A DNA stretch of 64,000 nt from Flavobacteriales bacterium. Lineage in GTDB: Bacteria; Bacteroidota; Bacteroidia; Flavobacteriales_F; PHOS-HE28. The stretch is taken from assembly GCA_026129465.1 (NCBI GenBank), contig JAHCIA010000001.1, positions 1,435,964 through 1,499,963 of the forward strand. The letters run 5' to 3'. The first letter of the stretch is position 1; each line of letters starts with the position of its first letter. The notes under the pieces were generated by a model. It worked only from the letters and a program-made list of their open reading frames with translations, was not told the origin of the DNA and did not search any database. This document shows positions 1 to 9,454 of this stretch, piece after piece. Both the position numbers and the translations under genes were made by a program.

Positions 1-1653
1 TCCCCGCAACCGGGCAGCGCTTTCGCCTCGGCATTGGCCACCGCCGGTGACGTGAACGGTGATGGCTTCTCCGATGTGATCGTGGGCGCGCCGAACTTCA
101 CCAACGGGCAGCCCAATGAAGGTGCGGCATTCATCTATCTGGGCAGCGACCTCGGGCTGAACCCCGCTCCCGCGTCGCAACTTGAAAGGGACCAGGCCGA
201 TGCGCGATTCGGCGTGAGCGTGGTGGGTGCCGGTGATGTGAATGGCGACGGCTTCTTCGATGTGGCCGTGGGCGCGGATGGTTGGCTGAGCAACATCGGC
301 CGGGTATTCGTCTGGCATGGCTCTCCCGGGGGCATCGGTGGCAACCCCAGCACCACCATCACCTCTCCGGGAGCGGTGGCCAACGCACGTTTCGGGCTCA
401 CCCTCGCCGAAGGGGGTGATGTCGACGGCAATGGCTATGCTGACCTCCTCGTGGGTGCCCCTTTCCTGGCCAATGGCCAGGCCAATGAGGGCCGGATCTA
501 CACCTTCGGGGGCAGCCCTGCAGGACTGGTGCAATCCTCCTTCACATTCCACGAATCGAACGTTGCGAACCGGCGTTTGGGTCTGGCCATTGCCGGTGGT
601 GGTGACTTCAACGGGGATGGCTTCTCTGACCTGATCGCCGGGGCGCCCTTTGCCACCAACACGCTCGCGGAACAGGGCGCCGTGTATTTCTACCCTGGCA
701 ATGCTTACAAAGGCATGGCCCGGCCCACGAAGCAATACCTCGCCGACCTGGTGAACCCACTTTCCACCAACAGTCAGGATTTCCTCACCCAGGATTTCTT
801 CGGTCTTGGCCACTTGGCCAAAAGCCACATGCAGCGCAAACCCGGCCGATTGATCTGGGAGGTGGTGCGTGAAGGTCAACCCTTCTCCGGCCCCAACATC
901 ACCAACAGCGTCGCATTCACGGGACAGCATCCGGCCTTCACGGACCTGGGCCTCAATGGGGTGGAGTTGCAGACCTTGATCTACAAGACCCCGGGGTGGC
1001 AGCGCTACCGTTGGCGGGTGCGAGTGGAATACGCGCTCCATCGGACGGGTATTGACGGGCAACGATTCTCCAAATGGTTCTACGGATACGCGGCGAGCCA
1101 TGGCGACATCGGCATCCTGCCGGTCGAGTTGGTCGATCTGGCCGGTGAGGCCCTGCCCGAAGGCAACTTGATCTCGTGGACGACCGCTTCGGAGCTCAAC
1201 AGCGACAAGTTCGTGGTGGAACGCGCACGTGACATGGCGCACTTCGAGACAGTGGGCGAAATGTCCGCCGCCGGCTACAGCCAGGGTCCGATCGACTACG
1301 CCCTGTTGGACCACCAGGCACCCGATGGCATCAGCTACTACCGGCTCCATATGATCGATGTGGATGGCAGCGGTCGGTATTCGCAGGTGGTCGCCGTCAA
1401 GCGGGGCCAGGGACCACAGGTGATCGTCTACCCCAACCCGGTGGATGATGTGCTGGCCTGGACCACGGGCGGGATGACGGCCGAACGTGCGCGTATCTAT
1501 GATCAATTGGGCCGATTGCTGATCGATGCCCCGGCGGTGTCCGGGATGATCACCGGTGCGCGGCTTACCGCGTTGCCCACTGGGACCTACACCCTGGTGC
1601 TGTCGGGCGGTCAGGATGAACCCCTGGCGCGTTCACGCTTCCTAAAGCGTTGA
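1..1653 (+). CDS. FG-GAP repeat surface protein with T9SS type A sorting domain (5' truncated)
   Basis: The frame is open from base 1, so the true N-terminus and signal peptide lie outside the window; 550 codons are visible. Four FG-GAP (integrin-alpha-type) repeats follow each other about 60 residues apart, with Ca-loop cores GDVNGDGFSDVIVGAP (near residue 16), GDVNGDGFFDVAVGAD, GDVDGNGYADLLVGAP and GDFNGDGFSDLIAGAP. A beta-rich linker follows. The last 75 residues carry VYPNPVDDVL and LPTGTYTLVL, the usual pattern of a T9SS type A C-terminal sorting domain. Inference: an exported, cell-surface or released beta-propeller protein, perhaps an adhesin. Ligand unknown. It converges on the phosphohexomutase with 32 bases between stops. 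Confidence 0.85.
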   Translation, partial: SPQPGSAFASALATAGDVNGDGFSDVIVGAPNFTNGQPNEGAAFIYLGSDLGLNPAPASQLERDQADARFGVSVVGAGDVNGDGFFDVAVGADGWLSNIGRVFVWHGSPGGIGGNPSTTITSPGAVANARFGLTLAEGGDVDGNGYADLLVGAPFLANGQANEGRIYTFGGSPAGLVQSSFTFHESNVANRRLGLAIAGGGDFNGDGFSDLIAGAPFATNTLAEQGAVYFYPGNAYKGMARPTKQYLADLVNPLSTNSQDFLTQDFFGLGHLAKSHMQRKPGRLIWEVVREGQPFSGPNITNSVAFTGQHPAFTDLGLNGVELQTLIYKTPGWQRYRWRVRVEYALHRTGIDGQRFSKWFYGYAASHGDIGILPVELVDLAGEALPEGNLISWTTASELNSDKFVVERARDMAHFETVGEMSAAGYSQGPIDYALLDHQAPDGISYYRLHMIDVDGSGRYSQVVAVKRGQGPQVIVYPNPVDDVLAWTTGGMTAERARIYDQLGRLLIDAPAVSGMITGARLTALPTGTYTLVLSGGQDEPLARSRFLKR

Positions 1654-1685
1654 CCCCGCACCGCGACCCGTAACGGGAACCCCGG

Positions 1686-3092
1686 TCAAGCACCGATCAC
1701 GGCTCGGCATGCATCCAGCAATGCTCGCGCCCGCTCCGGCGTGCTGGAACCCGCATAGCAGCGCAACACCGGCTCCGTGCCGCTGGCCCGTATCATGAGC
1801 CACTGCTCATCATCGAAAAGGAACTTGTATCCGTCAAGGTCCTCCAGGGTGCGCACCTCGAGTCCACCGAAGCGCTTGTATCGCCCTTCCGCACAGGCCT
1901 TGAGAACCTCCTGCTTGAGACTTTCCGAGATATGCAGATCGGCGCGCTCATAGGCGAAGGCACCCACGATGTCGTAGATCTCCTGGATGAGACCATCAAG
2001 GGTCTTGCCGCTCTTGGCCATGAACTCCCAAATGGTGAGGCCCATCCAGATCCCGTCACGTTCCGGGATATGCCCCTTGATGGCGATGCCACCGCTCTCC
2101 TCACCACCCAGCAGCACATCCTCCTCGATCATGATGCCGGCGATGTGTTTGAAACCGATCTTGGTGATCTGGTATTCGAGGCCGTAGTGCTCGCACATCC
2201 GACGCACCTTGGGCGTGGTGCTGAAAGCCACCACCACCTTCCCTTTCATGCCTTTGTACTTGCAGAGGTAGTGGATGAGCAGCAGGATGATATGGTGCGA
2301 GTCTATGAACTCGCCGCGTGCGTTGTAAAGGCCGATACGATCCGCATCGCCATCGATGGCCAGACCGGAATCGATGTCCCCGGTGCGGCATAGGTCCGAG
2401 AATTCCCGCAGGTTCTTGTGGATCGGCTCAGGCGCCTGGCCATGGAAAGAGGGGTTGTGCTCGCAATGGAGGAGCGCGGCACCCGGTAACACACGCGGTA
2501 TCACGTTCTGACCCGAGCCGTACATGGCATCAAAGGCGAGTTTCATGCCCGAATTCCTGATGGCGGCCAGATCGAACCCGCGCTCCACCTCCTTCACATA
2601 CATGTCCTCGAGGTCCACGGTCTCCAGCAGGCCCTCCAGTTCGGATTTCTTCAGGTCCACGGCTGAGAGGTCCATGCCGTGCGCCTGGGGGATGAGGTCC
2701 TCCACCTGGGCCACCTCATCGGGTACCAACGGTCCACCGTGCCGGCCCTTGAGCTTGTATCCGTTGTAGCTGGGCGGGTTGTGGCTGGCGGTGATGATCA
2801 CCCCCATGCCCGCCTGAAGCCGCGCGGCTCCCAGCGACACCATGGGCGTGCTGACGAAGCCGCGCGCCAGATGCACTTTGAGACCATGGGCAATGAACAC
2901 CTTGGCGCAGGTCTCCGCGAAGAGTTCGCCGGCGAAACGGCAATCGTGTCCCAGCACGATGCTCCTGTGGTCCGGTTGGTACTTCTTCACCCATTCCGCA
3001 ACGGCCACGCTCACGCGTGCCACATTGTCCACGGTGAATTCCTGCGCGATGATGGCGCGCCAGCCGTCGGTACCGAACTTGATCGGGGTCAT
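1686..3092 (-). CDS. Phosphoglucomutase/phosphomannomutase family protein
   Basis: A 468-residue alpha-D-phosphohexomutase that interconverts hexose 1- and 6-phosphates for sugar-nucleotide supply; cytoplasmic. All four family signatures are visible: the phosphoserine loop TASHNP (Ser103), the Mg loop DGDADR (Asp247, 249, 251), the sugar-specificity loop GGEESGG and the phosphate-binding RASGTEP near the C-terminus. The frame extends upstream to 3170, but the family N-terminus (MTPIKFGTDGWR) begins at the ATG at 3092. A -7-like TATTTTCG lies 19 bases before it. It is 55 bases downstream of mltG on the same strand. Substrate preference (glucose, mannose or glucosamine) cannot be decided from sequence alone. 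Confidence 0.92.
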   Translation of the reverse strand: MTPIKFGTDGWRAIIAQEFTVDNVARVSVAVAEWVKKYQPDHRSIVLGHDCRFAGELFAETCAKVFIAHGLKVHLARGFVSTPMVSLGAARLQAGMGVIITASHNPPSYNGYKLKGRHGGPLVPDEVAQVEDLIPQAHGMDLSAVDLKKSELEGLLETVDLEDMYVKEVERGFDLAAIRNSGMKLAFDAMYGSGQNVIPRVLPGAALLHCEHNPSFHGQAPEPIHKNLREFSDLCRTGDIDSGLAIDGDADRIGLYNARGEFIDSHHIILLLIHYLCKYKGMKGKVVVAFSTTPKVRRMCEHYGLEYQITKIGFKHIAGIMIEEDVLLGGEESGGIAIKGHIPERDGIWMGLTIWEFMAKSGKTLDGLIQEIYDIVGAFAYERADLHISESLKQEVLKACAEGRYKRFGGLEVRTLEDLDGYKFLFDDEQWLMIRASGTEPVLRCYAGSSTPERARALLDACRAVIGA

Positions 3093-3111
3093 GTCGCTGT
3101 GTTCAAGGCCG

Positions 3112-3119
3112 CGAAAATA
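3112..3119 (-). promoter_or_regulatory. Possible -7 element upstream of the phosphohexomutase
   Basis: Minus strand reads TATTTTCG, one mismatch from the Bacteroidota -7 consensus TAnnTTTG, 19 bases before the ATG at 3092. It lies just before the 3' end of mltG. No clear -33 element was recognised. Confidence 0.35.
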
Positions 3120-3147
3120 GACCCTGTGCCTGAAGTCGGACGCTCGG

Positions 3148-4179
3148 TCAGCGGCGGATGCCCCGTGCATCGAGGGCCCGCTGGTACTTGCGCGCGTTCA
3201 CCAGGTGCTGGTCATAGGTGCGTGCGAATTCACTCCACCCGCTCAGGTCGGCGCGTGCGCAGAAGTAGAGGTAGTCGTGCTTCTCGGCGCTGAGCACCGC
3301 GTCGATGAATCGGCGTTCCGGCATGTTGATGGGACCCGGTGGCAGACCCGTGTAACGGTAAGTGTTGTAGGGCGAATCCACCTCCTTGTCGCGGGCGAGG
3401 ATGCGCTGAACGGTGTCGAGCCCCAAGGCGAACTTCAGGGTGGGGTCGGCCTGGAGCGGCATGCCGATGCGCAAACGGTTCAGGTACACCCCGGCGATGC
3501 GCGGCGCATCGTCCATGCGCGTGGTCTCGGCCTGTACGATGGAAGCCAATGTGGTGACCCGCATGGGATCAAGGCCCAGGTTCTTCGCCTGTGCGCGTCG
3601 CTCATCGTGCCAGAAATTCCGGTGCTCGCGCGCCATGCGGGCGATGAAACCCTCCGGCGAGGTGTTCCACCAGAACTCGTAGGTGTCCGGTATGAACAGG
3701 CCGATCATCGTGCGTGCGTCCAAGCCCAGTTCCGCCTGTACCGTGGGATCCTCGAACGCACGGCGGAACGACGCCGCATCGGGCTCCAACTTCTCCGCCA
3801 ATCGCTCGGCCAACTCCGGCAGGCGTGAGATGTTGTTGAAAGTTACCCGCACGGGTTCCTGTTCGCCGGAACGCAGCATGTCCACCATGGCATTCATGCC
3901 CATGCCACGCCGGATGCGGTAGCGGCCCGGGTGGATGCGCTGCCCAAAGCGCTTCCTTTCACAGAGCCAGCGAAAGGCCCGCTCATGGCGCAGCGCGCCG
4001 AGGGACAACAGGCTGTCGACCACTTCCTCGAAACCAGCGCCTGTGGGCACCAGCAGGATGCGGCTCTCCTCCTTGAACACGGTGGCCGGGCCGACGAGGT
4101 AACGCCAGGCATACCGCGCCGCGAAGGCTCCGACGACCAGCACCCCCAGCACGGTCATGAACAGGATCCAGCGGCGCAT
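3148..4179 (-). CDS. mltG: Endolytic murein transglycosylase MltG (YceG-like)
   Basis: A 343-residue inner-membrane protein expected to cleave nascent glycan strands and so set peptidoglycan strand length. Residues 5-25 form a single N-terminal membrane segment. The YceG domain fills the rest. ASIVQAETTR puts the catalytic Glu at residue 218, and the conserved GVYLNRL and LQADPT follow. The longer frame (to 4365) lies antisense-like inside dapF and is discarded; the ATG at 4179 gives the expected N-terminus. It starts 5 bases after the dapF stop, so the two wall genes are probably cotranscribed. Confidence 0.93.
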   Translation of the reverse strand: MRRWILFMTVLGVLVVGAFAARYAWRYLVGPATVFKEESRILLVPTGAGFEEVVDSLLSLGALRHERAFRWLCERKRFGQRIHPGRYRIRRGMGMNAMVDMLRSGEQEPVRVTFNNISRLPELAERLAEKLEPDAASFRRAFEDPTVQAELGLDARTMIGLFIPDTYEFWWNTSPEGFIARMAREHRNFWHDERRAQAKNLGLDPMRVTTLASIVQAETTRMDDAPRIAGVYLNRLRIGMPLQADPTLKFALGLDTVQRILARDKEVDSPYNTYRYTGLPPGPINMPERRFIDAVLSAEKHDYLYFCARADLSGWSEFARTYDQHLVNARKYQRALDARGIRR

Positions 4180-4184
4180 GGACT

Positions 4185-4985
4185 TCAAATGAAGATGTTT
4201 CCCGTGTAGACCTCTCGGACCGGACCAGCCAATTCCACTCCGTCGCCCATCTCGGGCACCTCCACCCACAGATCGCCGCCGCGCGTGCCCACCGGCACAC
4301 GACCCGGTGGTACCAACCCACGCGCCACGGCGCCAACGGCCGCTGCGGTGACCCCGGTGCCACAACTCAGCGTTTCATCTTCCACGCCACGCTCGTAGGT
4401 GCGCATGCGTACCTGGCCGTCCATGATGGCCACCGCGTTGACATTCACGCCCGACCTGGCGAATCGGGGGCCATAGCGATGGCCTCGCGCCAAGGACAAG
4501 AGGTCCACCTGCTCGGGGTCCTCTACCCAGACCAAGAGATGTGGCGACCCCGTGTCCAGCAGGTCCAGGTCCTCCGCAAGGTGCTCGATGGCGGGTGACA
4601 CCCGCATATCGATCGCCACCACGCCGAAGTCGGCCATGCGCGCATGATGCCGCCCATCGATGGCCATGAATGCCGCTTCAACATGCACGCCGTTCATCGA
4701 CATGGGATCCTCCCCCATCAACTTGCGCCAGAACGCGAACCCGCAGCGACTGCCATTGCCGCAGAAGCTGCGGCTTCCATCGGGATTGAGGAAATCGAGC
4801 TGGTAGGCCTCATCGCCGGACCGCGGTGTCTGGATGAGGAGAATACCATCCGAGCCGATGCCTAAATGACGGTGGCAAAGTCGCTGGATGAGTTCCCTGT
4901 CCTCGGTGGGGAATCTTCCAGCACGATCATCGAGCACGATGAAGTCGTTGCCAGTGCCTTCCCATTTCGCGAACGTCATCTCCAT
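4185..4985 (-). CDS. dapF: Diaminopimelate epimerase DapF
   Basis: A 266-residue cytoplasmic enzyme converting LL- to meso-diaminopimelate for lysine and peptidoglycan synthesis. The two half-domains each carry the catalytic Cys: FCGNGSRC (Cys75) and SCGTG (Cys208). The N-terminal KWEGTGNDF motif is intact. Two in-frame ATGs are possible, 4985 and 4979; the second matches the shorter N-terminus common in the family. It is the first gene of a dapF - mltG pair and is divergent from the HtrA gene across about 150 bases. No obvious -7 element was seen for it. Confidence 0.95.
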   Translation of the reverse strand: MEMTFAKWEGTGNDFIVLDDRAGRFPTEDRELIQRLCHRHLGIGSDGILLIQTPRSGDEAYQLDFLNPDGSRSFCGNGSRCGFAFWRKLMGEDPMSMNGVHVEAAFMAIDGRHHARMADFGVVAIDMRVSPAIEHLAEDLDLLDTGSPHLLVWVEDPEQVDLLSLARGHRYGPRFARSGVNVNAVAIMDGQVRMRTYERGVEDETLSCGTGVTAAAVGAVARGLVPPGRVPVGTRGGDLWVEVPEMGDGVELAGPVREVYTGNIFI

Positions 4986-5131
4986 GGCCGGTGCGAAGAT
5001 CGGCCAACGTTGCGCTTCGGCCGATCAACATCTTTTAACGGCCGACGCTGTTGCGAAAGGCCTGACAGATCGTTCCACTCCGTGCGGCAGGCACAGGGTT
5101 TGATCGCTTGTCGCCTGAAAACTGGACGACC

Positions 5132-6589
5132 ATGAAACGCATCCTCGGATATGTTGCCATGGCCTTGGCGGGCGGTCTGCTGGCGCTGGGCTTTCAAGAG
5201 CTGATCAACACGCGACACACGGCCTCTGGCCCTGGGATCCCTGATACGGTGATGGCGCCGACCCACCGGGTGGGCCATGTCCCGGGAACCATCACCACGG
5301 TCACCATGCCCGATCTGGTGGACGCCGCCGAGCGTACTGTGAACGCGGTGGTACACGTGACCACGGAGACCATGGTGAACGTACGCGACCCCTTCGCGGA
5401 TTTCTTCTGGGGTTATCGCCCCCCCACCCAGCAGCCGCGCCAGGGGGCCGGCTCCGGCGTTATCATCACTGACGATGGCTATATCGTGACCAACAACCAC
5501 GTGGTGGATGGCGCGGACCGCATACGGGTGCACTTGAACGACCGCCGTGGCTATGACGCCACGGTCATCGGGCGCGACCCCAGCACGGACATCGCCTTGC
5601 TGAAGGTCGACGCCACGGGGCTGGACGCCATCTCTTTCGGCAACTCCGACGAGGTGCGCGTGGGCCAATGGGTACTGGCCGTTGGCAATCCCATGAACCT
5701 GACCAGCACCGTCACCGCCGGCATCGTCAGCGCCAAGGCACGGAACATCAATCTGCTGCAATACGACCCCAACAAGGACATCTTCCCCATCGAATCCTTC
5801 ATCCAGACCGATGCGGCCGTGAACCCTGGCAACAGTGGGGGCGCACTGGTGAACGCCGCCGGTGAACTCGTTGGCATCAACACGGCCATCGCCAGCACCA
5901 CCGGCGCCTATGCGGGTTACTCCTTCGCGGTTCCAGTGAACATCGTGAGCAAGGTGACCGGCGACCTTCTGGAGTTCGGCACTGTGCAGCGGGCCTACAT
6001 CGGTGTCAGCATCCGCGACATGGACCAGAAACTCGCTTCGGAGGCCGGTCTGGATCGCCCGCGCGGGGTGTACATCAATGGCATCACCGAGGGCGGCGCC
6101 GCCCAGGCTGCCGGGATGAAGGCGGGGGACATCATCGTGAAGGTGGGCAATATCGACGTGAACAACGTGCCCCAACTCCAGGAACAGGTGGGTCGGTTCC
6201 GTCCCGGCGACCGGGTGCCCGTGACCGTGCTGCGCAGCGGCAGGGAGAACGTGATGGACCTGACCCTTCGGGGCCGGGAAGGCGGTACTGCCGTGGCGGC
6301 CAACCGCAGGAGCGAGACCCTCAGCACCTTGGGGGCGGAACTCGCCGTGGCATCACCCGAGGACCTCAAGGCCCTGAATCTCGAGCACGGGGTGAAGGTG
6401 GTGGCCGTCAACAGCGGGAAGTTCCGCACCAGTGGCATCCGGGAAGGCTTCATCATCACCCGCATCGACCAGGACCGCATCCGCAAGCCCGAGGACGTTC
6501 AACGCGTGCTCAATGGCCGCAAAGGCGGTGTGCTGGTGGAGGGTGTGTACCCCAATGGCGTGCGGGCCTACTATGGACTGGGGCTGTAA
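5132..6589 (+). CDS. htrA: HtrA/DegP-type (Do family) periplasmic serine protease
   Basis: A 485-residue trypsin-like protease/chaperone that degrades or refolds damaged envelope proteins. An N-terminal hydrophobic segment (residues 4-20) acts as signal or anchor. The catalytic triad is His123 (TNNHVVDG), Asp153 (RDPSTDIALL) and Ser235 (NPGNSGGAL). Two PDZ regions follow, the first near residues 270-370 and a second, more divergent one at the end (about 395-485). The frame could begin at a TTG at 5108, but the ATG at 5132 places the signal segment at the N-terminus. It is a single gene, divergent from dapF and followed by rpoD. Confidence 0.93.
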   Translation: MKRILGYVAMALAGGLLALGFQELINTRHTASGPGIPDTVMAPTHRVGHVPGTITTVTMPDLVDAAERTVNAVVHVTTETMVNVRDPFADFFWGYRPPTQQPRQGAGSGVIITDDGYIVTNNHVVDGADRIRVHLNDRRGYDATVIGRDPSTDIALLKVDATGLDAISFGNSDEVRVGQWVLAVGNPMNLTSTVTAGIVSAKARNINLLQYDPNKDIFPIESFIQTDAAVNPGNSGGALVNAAGELVGINTAIASTTGAYAGYSFAVPVNIVSKVTGDLLEFGTVQRAYIGVSIRDMDQKLASEAGLDRPRGVYINGITEGGAAQAAGMKAGDIIVKVGNIDVNNVPQLQEQVGRFRPGDRVPVTVLRSGRENVMDLTLRGREGGTAVAANRRSETLSTLGAELAVASPEDLKALNLEHGVKVVAVNSGKFRTSGIREGFIITRIDQDRIRKPEDVQRVLNGRKGGVLVEGVYPNGVRAYYGLGL

Positions 6590-6655
6590 GCCACAACTGG
6601 CGGGCTTTCCCCCAGGAACGACGGCTTGCCCTTGTCCCGTAGCGCATCGTGACCG

Positions 6656-6663
6656 TACCTTCG
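6656..6663 (+). promoter_or_regulatory. Possible rpoD promoter -7 element
   Basis: TACCTTCG, one mismatch from TAnnTTTG, with a TTG 21 bases upstream (6632-6634) at about the right spacing for a Bacteroidota -33 element. It would give a leader of roughly 80 bases before the ATG at 6749. Pattern match only. Confidence 0.35.
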
Positions 6664-6748
6664 CAGCCCGGTCCAGCCCCTTTTCCTGAGGGGACCCGAA
6701 ACCTCCCGATCATCCACCCTTAACACCTGTTCCACCGTGGCTTCAAGG

Positions 6749-7612
6749 ATGCGTCAGCTCAAGATCACGAAGTCGATCACCAATCGTGAAAGCCAGTCGC
6801 TGGACAAATACCTCCAGGAGATCGGCAAGGAAGGCCTGATCACCGCGGACCAGGAGGTGGAACTCGCGCGGCGCATCAAGGAGGGGGACGGCACCGCTTT
6901 GGAGAAGCTGGTGAAGGCCAACCTGCGCTTCGTGGTTTCGGTGGCCAAGCAATACCAGAACCAGGGCCTGAGCCTGCCCGACCTGATCAACGAGGGCAAT
7001 TTGGGCCTGATCAAAGCGGCACAGCGCTTCGACGAGACGCGCGGCTTCAAGTTCATCAGCTACGCGGTATGGTGGATCCGCCAGAGCATTCTGCAGGCCC
7101 TGGCCGAGCAGAGCCGCATCGTGCGCCTGCCACTCAACCAGGTGGGCTCCCTGAACAAGATCAACAAGGCCTTCGCCAAACTGGAGCAGGAATTCGAGCG
7201 CCCGCCCAGCGCGGAGGAACTCGCCGCCAGCCTGGACCTGCCCGCCGAGAAGGTGGCGGACACCATGAAGGTGAGCGGCCGACACATCAGCATGGACGCC
7301 CCTTTCGTGGAAGGCGAGAGCAACAGCCTGCTGGATGTGCTGCCCAACAACGACAGCGCCCCGGCGGACCGCCTGCTGCTGAACGAATCCCTGGCCAAGG
7401 AGATCGACCGGGCCCTGAGCACCCTCACCGAGCGCGAACGCGATGTGGTGAAGCTCTTCTTCGGTATCGGTATCAACCACGGCCTCACCCTGGAGGAGAT
7501 CGGGGCCAAGTTCGACCTGACCCGCGAACGTGTGCGCCAGATCAAGGAAAAGGCCATACGCCGATTGCGGCATACCAGTCGCAGCAAGCTGCTGAAGGCC
7601 TACCTCGGATAA
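6749..7612 (+). CDS. rpoD: Primary sigma factor RpoD/SigA (Bacteroidota short form)
   Basis: A 287-residue group 1 sigma factor. It begins directly with [15 protein letters not shown] and region 1.2, with no region 1.1, as is typical of Bacteroidota housekeeping sigma. Region 2 is shown by [14 protein letters not shown] and [15 protein letters not shown], with AVWWIRQSI in 2.4. Regions 3 and 4 follow, with a helix-turn-helix at [20 protein letters not shown]. The frame can be read from a GTG at 6737, but the ATG at 6749 matches the family start. This protein should recognise the TAnnTTTG -7 elements listed elsewhere in the window. Confidence 0.96.
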   Translation: MRQLKITKSITNRESQSLDKYLQEIGKEGLITADQEVELARRIKEGDGTALEKLVKANLRFVVSVAKQYQNQGLSLPDLINEGNLGLIKAAQRFDETRGFKFISYAVWWIRQSILQALAEQSRIVRLPLNQVGSLNKINKAFAKLEQEFERPPSAEELAASLDLPAEKVADTMKVSGRHISMDAPFVEGESNSLLDVLPNNDSAPADRLLLNESLAKEIDRALSTLTERERDVVKLFFGIGINHGLTLEEIGAKFDLTRERVRQIKEKAIRRLRHTSRSKLLKAYLG

Positions 7613-7621
7613 TGTGACCCA

Positions 7622-7647
7622 CGCGCCCCGCCACCGAGCGGGGCGCG
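7622..7647 (+). terminator. GC-rich hairpin after rpoD
   Basis: A perfect 10-bp stem (CGCGCCCCGC / GCGGGGCGCG) with a 6-base loop begins 10 bases after the rpoD stop. There is no T-run, so it could be an attenuated terminator or an mRNA-stabilising hairpin in the rpoD-GAPDH gap. Confidence 0.4.
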
Positions 7648-7697
7648 CGGCTTCACACCCTTACCCCGCGAACACAACAACCCCCATTTTTCCATCC

Positions 7698-9158
7698 ATG
7701 GAGACCCTCGAAGCGAAGACCGGATACGAGGCCGGCCTGAAGGATTATGTGGACCGCGAACGCGCGGCCGTTGACCTGACCAATTCCGTTGGCCAACTGA
7801 TGTACGGCAAGGGCGTGGAACTGGTCTTTTTCCGCAACCACCTCACCGATGTGGGCATCTCGGAAGTGCTCAACCTGTTCGACTACGCGGAACTGGTGGT
7901 GAAGAAGCCCATCGACATCTACACCAGCGCCGAACTGGCCCGTACCCTGCTGGAGCTGGACCTGGCGCCCTCCAAGCTCGATATCGGCCGCCTCACGCAC
8001 GAGTACCTCACCGCCACCCCAAAACCCTCCTCCGCCAAGGACTTCCTGAGCACGACCCTTGCGGGCTTCATCGGGGAGGACAAGCACAACTTCGTACCCC
8101 GCGATGTGGTGCTTTATGGCTTTGGACGTATCGGGCGCATCGCCGCACGTGAACTGGTGAAGGCGGCCGGCAAAGGCCAACAACTCCGTCTGCGCGCCAT
8201 CGTCACCCGCACGGTCACCGACGAGGAGATCGTCAAGCGCGCCGCCCTGCTCCGCAACGACAGTGTGCATGGCGCTTTCAAAGGGTCCGTCAAGGAGGAT
8301 CTGGAAAAAAAGGCGCTCTGGATCAATGGCCAAATGGTGCGGTTGATCGCCGCCTCCAACCCGGAGGACATCGATTACACGGCCTACGGCATCCAGGATG
8401 CCCTGATCATCGACAATACGGGCGCCTTCACCAAGCGCGCCGACCTGGAGCGCCACTTGAAAGCCAAGGGGGTGCACAAGGTGATCCTGACCGCCCCCGG
8501 CAAGGAGATGCCCAACATCGTGTACGGCATCAACCAGCACGACGTGGATCTGGAGAACGACCGCCTGGTAAGCGCGGCCAGCTGCACCACCAACGCCATC
8601 TGCCCTCCGCTGAAGGTGATGGAGGACAAGGTGGGCATTGTGAAGGGTCACATCGAAACGGTGCACGCCTACACCAACGACCAGAACCTGCTGGACAACT
8701 ACCACAAGAAGCCCCGACGGGGCCGGAGCGCCGCCATCAACATGGTGATCACCAGCACCGGTGCCGGCAGCGCGGTCACCAAGGCCATCCCCAGCCTGAA
8801 GGACAAACTCACCGCCAACGCCGTGCGGGTGCCCACGCCCAATGGCTCACTGGCCATCATGAGTCTGAGTTTGTCCCGACCGGTGACCAGGGATGAAGTG
8901 AATGACCTGATGCGTGACGCGGCCCTGAACGGCGACCTGGTGAACCAGTTGCACTACCAGATCGATCCTGAGCTGGTGAGCAGCGACATCATCGGCGACA
9001 CCTGCTGCAGCGTATTCGACAGCAACGCCACCATTGTGGGCCCCGATGGAAGGAACGTGGTGCTCTATGCCTGGTACGACAACGAATTCGGCTACACCAA
9101 GCAGGTGATGCGGCTGGCCAAATATGTGGCCAAGGTGCGCCGCCTGATCTATTATTGA
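7698..9158 (+). CDS. gap: Glyceraldehyde-3-phosphate dehydrogenase, long Bacteroidota type
   Basis: A 486-residue enzyme of glycolysis/gluconeogenesis that oxidises glyceraldehyde 3-phosphate with NAD(P). It has an N-terminal extension of about 135 residues before the Rossmann motif GFGRIGR (141-147). This long form is usual in Flavobacteria-related genomes. The catalytic Cys is residue 296 in ASCTTNA, and the C-terminal WYDNEFGYTKQV is present. The frame runs from 7614, but METLEAKTG at 7698 is the natural start; the region before it is the intergenic hairpin. The function of the extension is not evident from sequence. Confidence 0.93.
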   Translation: METLEAKTGYEAGLKDYVDRERAAVDLTNSVGQLMYGKGVELVFFRNHLTDVGISEVLNLFDYAELVVKKPIDIYTSAELARTLLELDLAPSKLDIGRLTHEYLTATPKPSSAKDFLSTTLAGFIGEDKHNFVPRDVVLYGFGRIGRIAARELVKAAGKGQQLRLRAIVTRTVTDEEIVKRAALLRNDSVHGAFKGSVKEDLEKKALWINGQMVRLIAASNPEDIDYTAYGIQDALIIDNTGAFTKRADLERHLKAKGVHKVILTAPGKEMPNIVYGINQHDVDLENDRLVSAASCTTNAICPPLKVMEDKVGIVKGHIETVHAYTNDQNLLDNYHKKPRRGRSAAINMVITSTGAGSAVTKAIPSLKDKLTANAVRVPTPNGSLAIMSLSLSRPVTRDEVNDLMRDAALNGDLVNQLHYQIDPELVSSDIIGDTCCSVFDSNATIVGPDGRNVVLYAWYDNEFGYTKQVMRLAKYVAKVRRLIYY

Positions 9159-9210
9159 TCCGACACGCAGGGCCGGGCATGTGCTCCATGCCTGCCTGCG
9201 GTTCCATGTG

Positions 9211-9239
9211 GCGAAGCCCGGGATCTTCCCGGGCTTCGC
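9211..9239. terminator. Strong hairpin after GAPDH
   Basis: A perfect 13-bp stem (GCGAAGCCCGGGA / TCCCGGGCTTCGC) with a 3-base loop lies 52 bases after the GAPDH stop. It lacks a U-tract on either strand but lies between converging transcripts (GAPDH and the small minus-strand frame), so it may serve both directions. Confidence 0.6.
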
Positions 9240-9289
9240 GCTTCAGGGGGGCGCGTATCTCTCCAGTACGGACCACCCGATAGGGGCCT

Positions 9290-9421
9290 TCAGCCTACGA
9301 AGAGGGAGATGATCAGTAGGATCGGCGGGACGACCGCGAAGTAGAAGGCCACTTGGCGAATGCGTTCCGTGCGAGGTGAGGGCTTCAACTCCCACTTGAT
9401 GGCTTGGACGATCATATTCAT
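9290..9421 (-). CDS. Possible small single-pass membrane protein (43 aa)
   Basis: A 43-codon frame: a basic N-terminal half (KWELKPSPRTERIRQ) followed by a hydrophobic segment (residues 24-42) ending in FVG at the C-terminus. A charged N-terminus plus a tail membrane helix is typical of real small membrane proteins. CACTTTTG, one mismatch from the -7 consensus, lies 4 bases before the ATG, the same layout as several larger genes here. The longer frame to 9583 runs through two hairpins and is unlikely. I recognise no family. It stands alone in a 443-base gap that contains no other gene. Confidence 0.45.
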   Translation of the reverse strand: MNMIVQAIKWELKPSPRTERIRQVAFYFAVVPPILLIISLFVG

Positions 9422-9425
9422 GGAC

Positions 9426-9433
9426 CAAAAGTG
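9426..9433 (-). promoter_or_regulatory. Possible -7 element of the 43-aa frame, inside a small hairpin
   Basis: Minus strand CACTTTTG, 4 bases before the ATG at 9421. It is embedded in a perfect 6-bp inverted repeat (9422-9437, GGACCA / TGGTCC, loop AAAG). One mismatch to TAnnTTTG, and no -33 seen. Confidence 0.25.
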
Positions 9434-9454
9434 GTCCTGTGCTGAAGCGCCCAC

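Noticed and set aside
1654..1685. Terminator between the FG-GAP and phosphohexomutase genes
   Set aside because: Only a short CCCGT/ACGGG repeat with too small a loop and no T-run.
4986..5131. Promoters for dapF and htrA
   Set aside because: No TAnnTTTG-like box with suitable position found on either strand; promoters must exist here but I cannot point to them.
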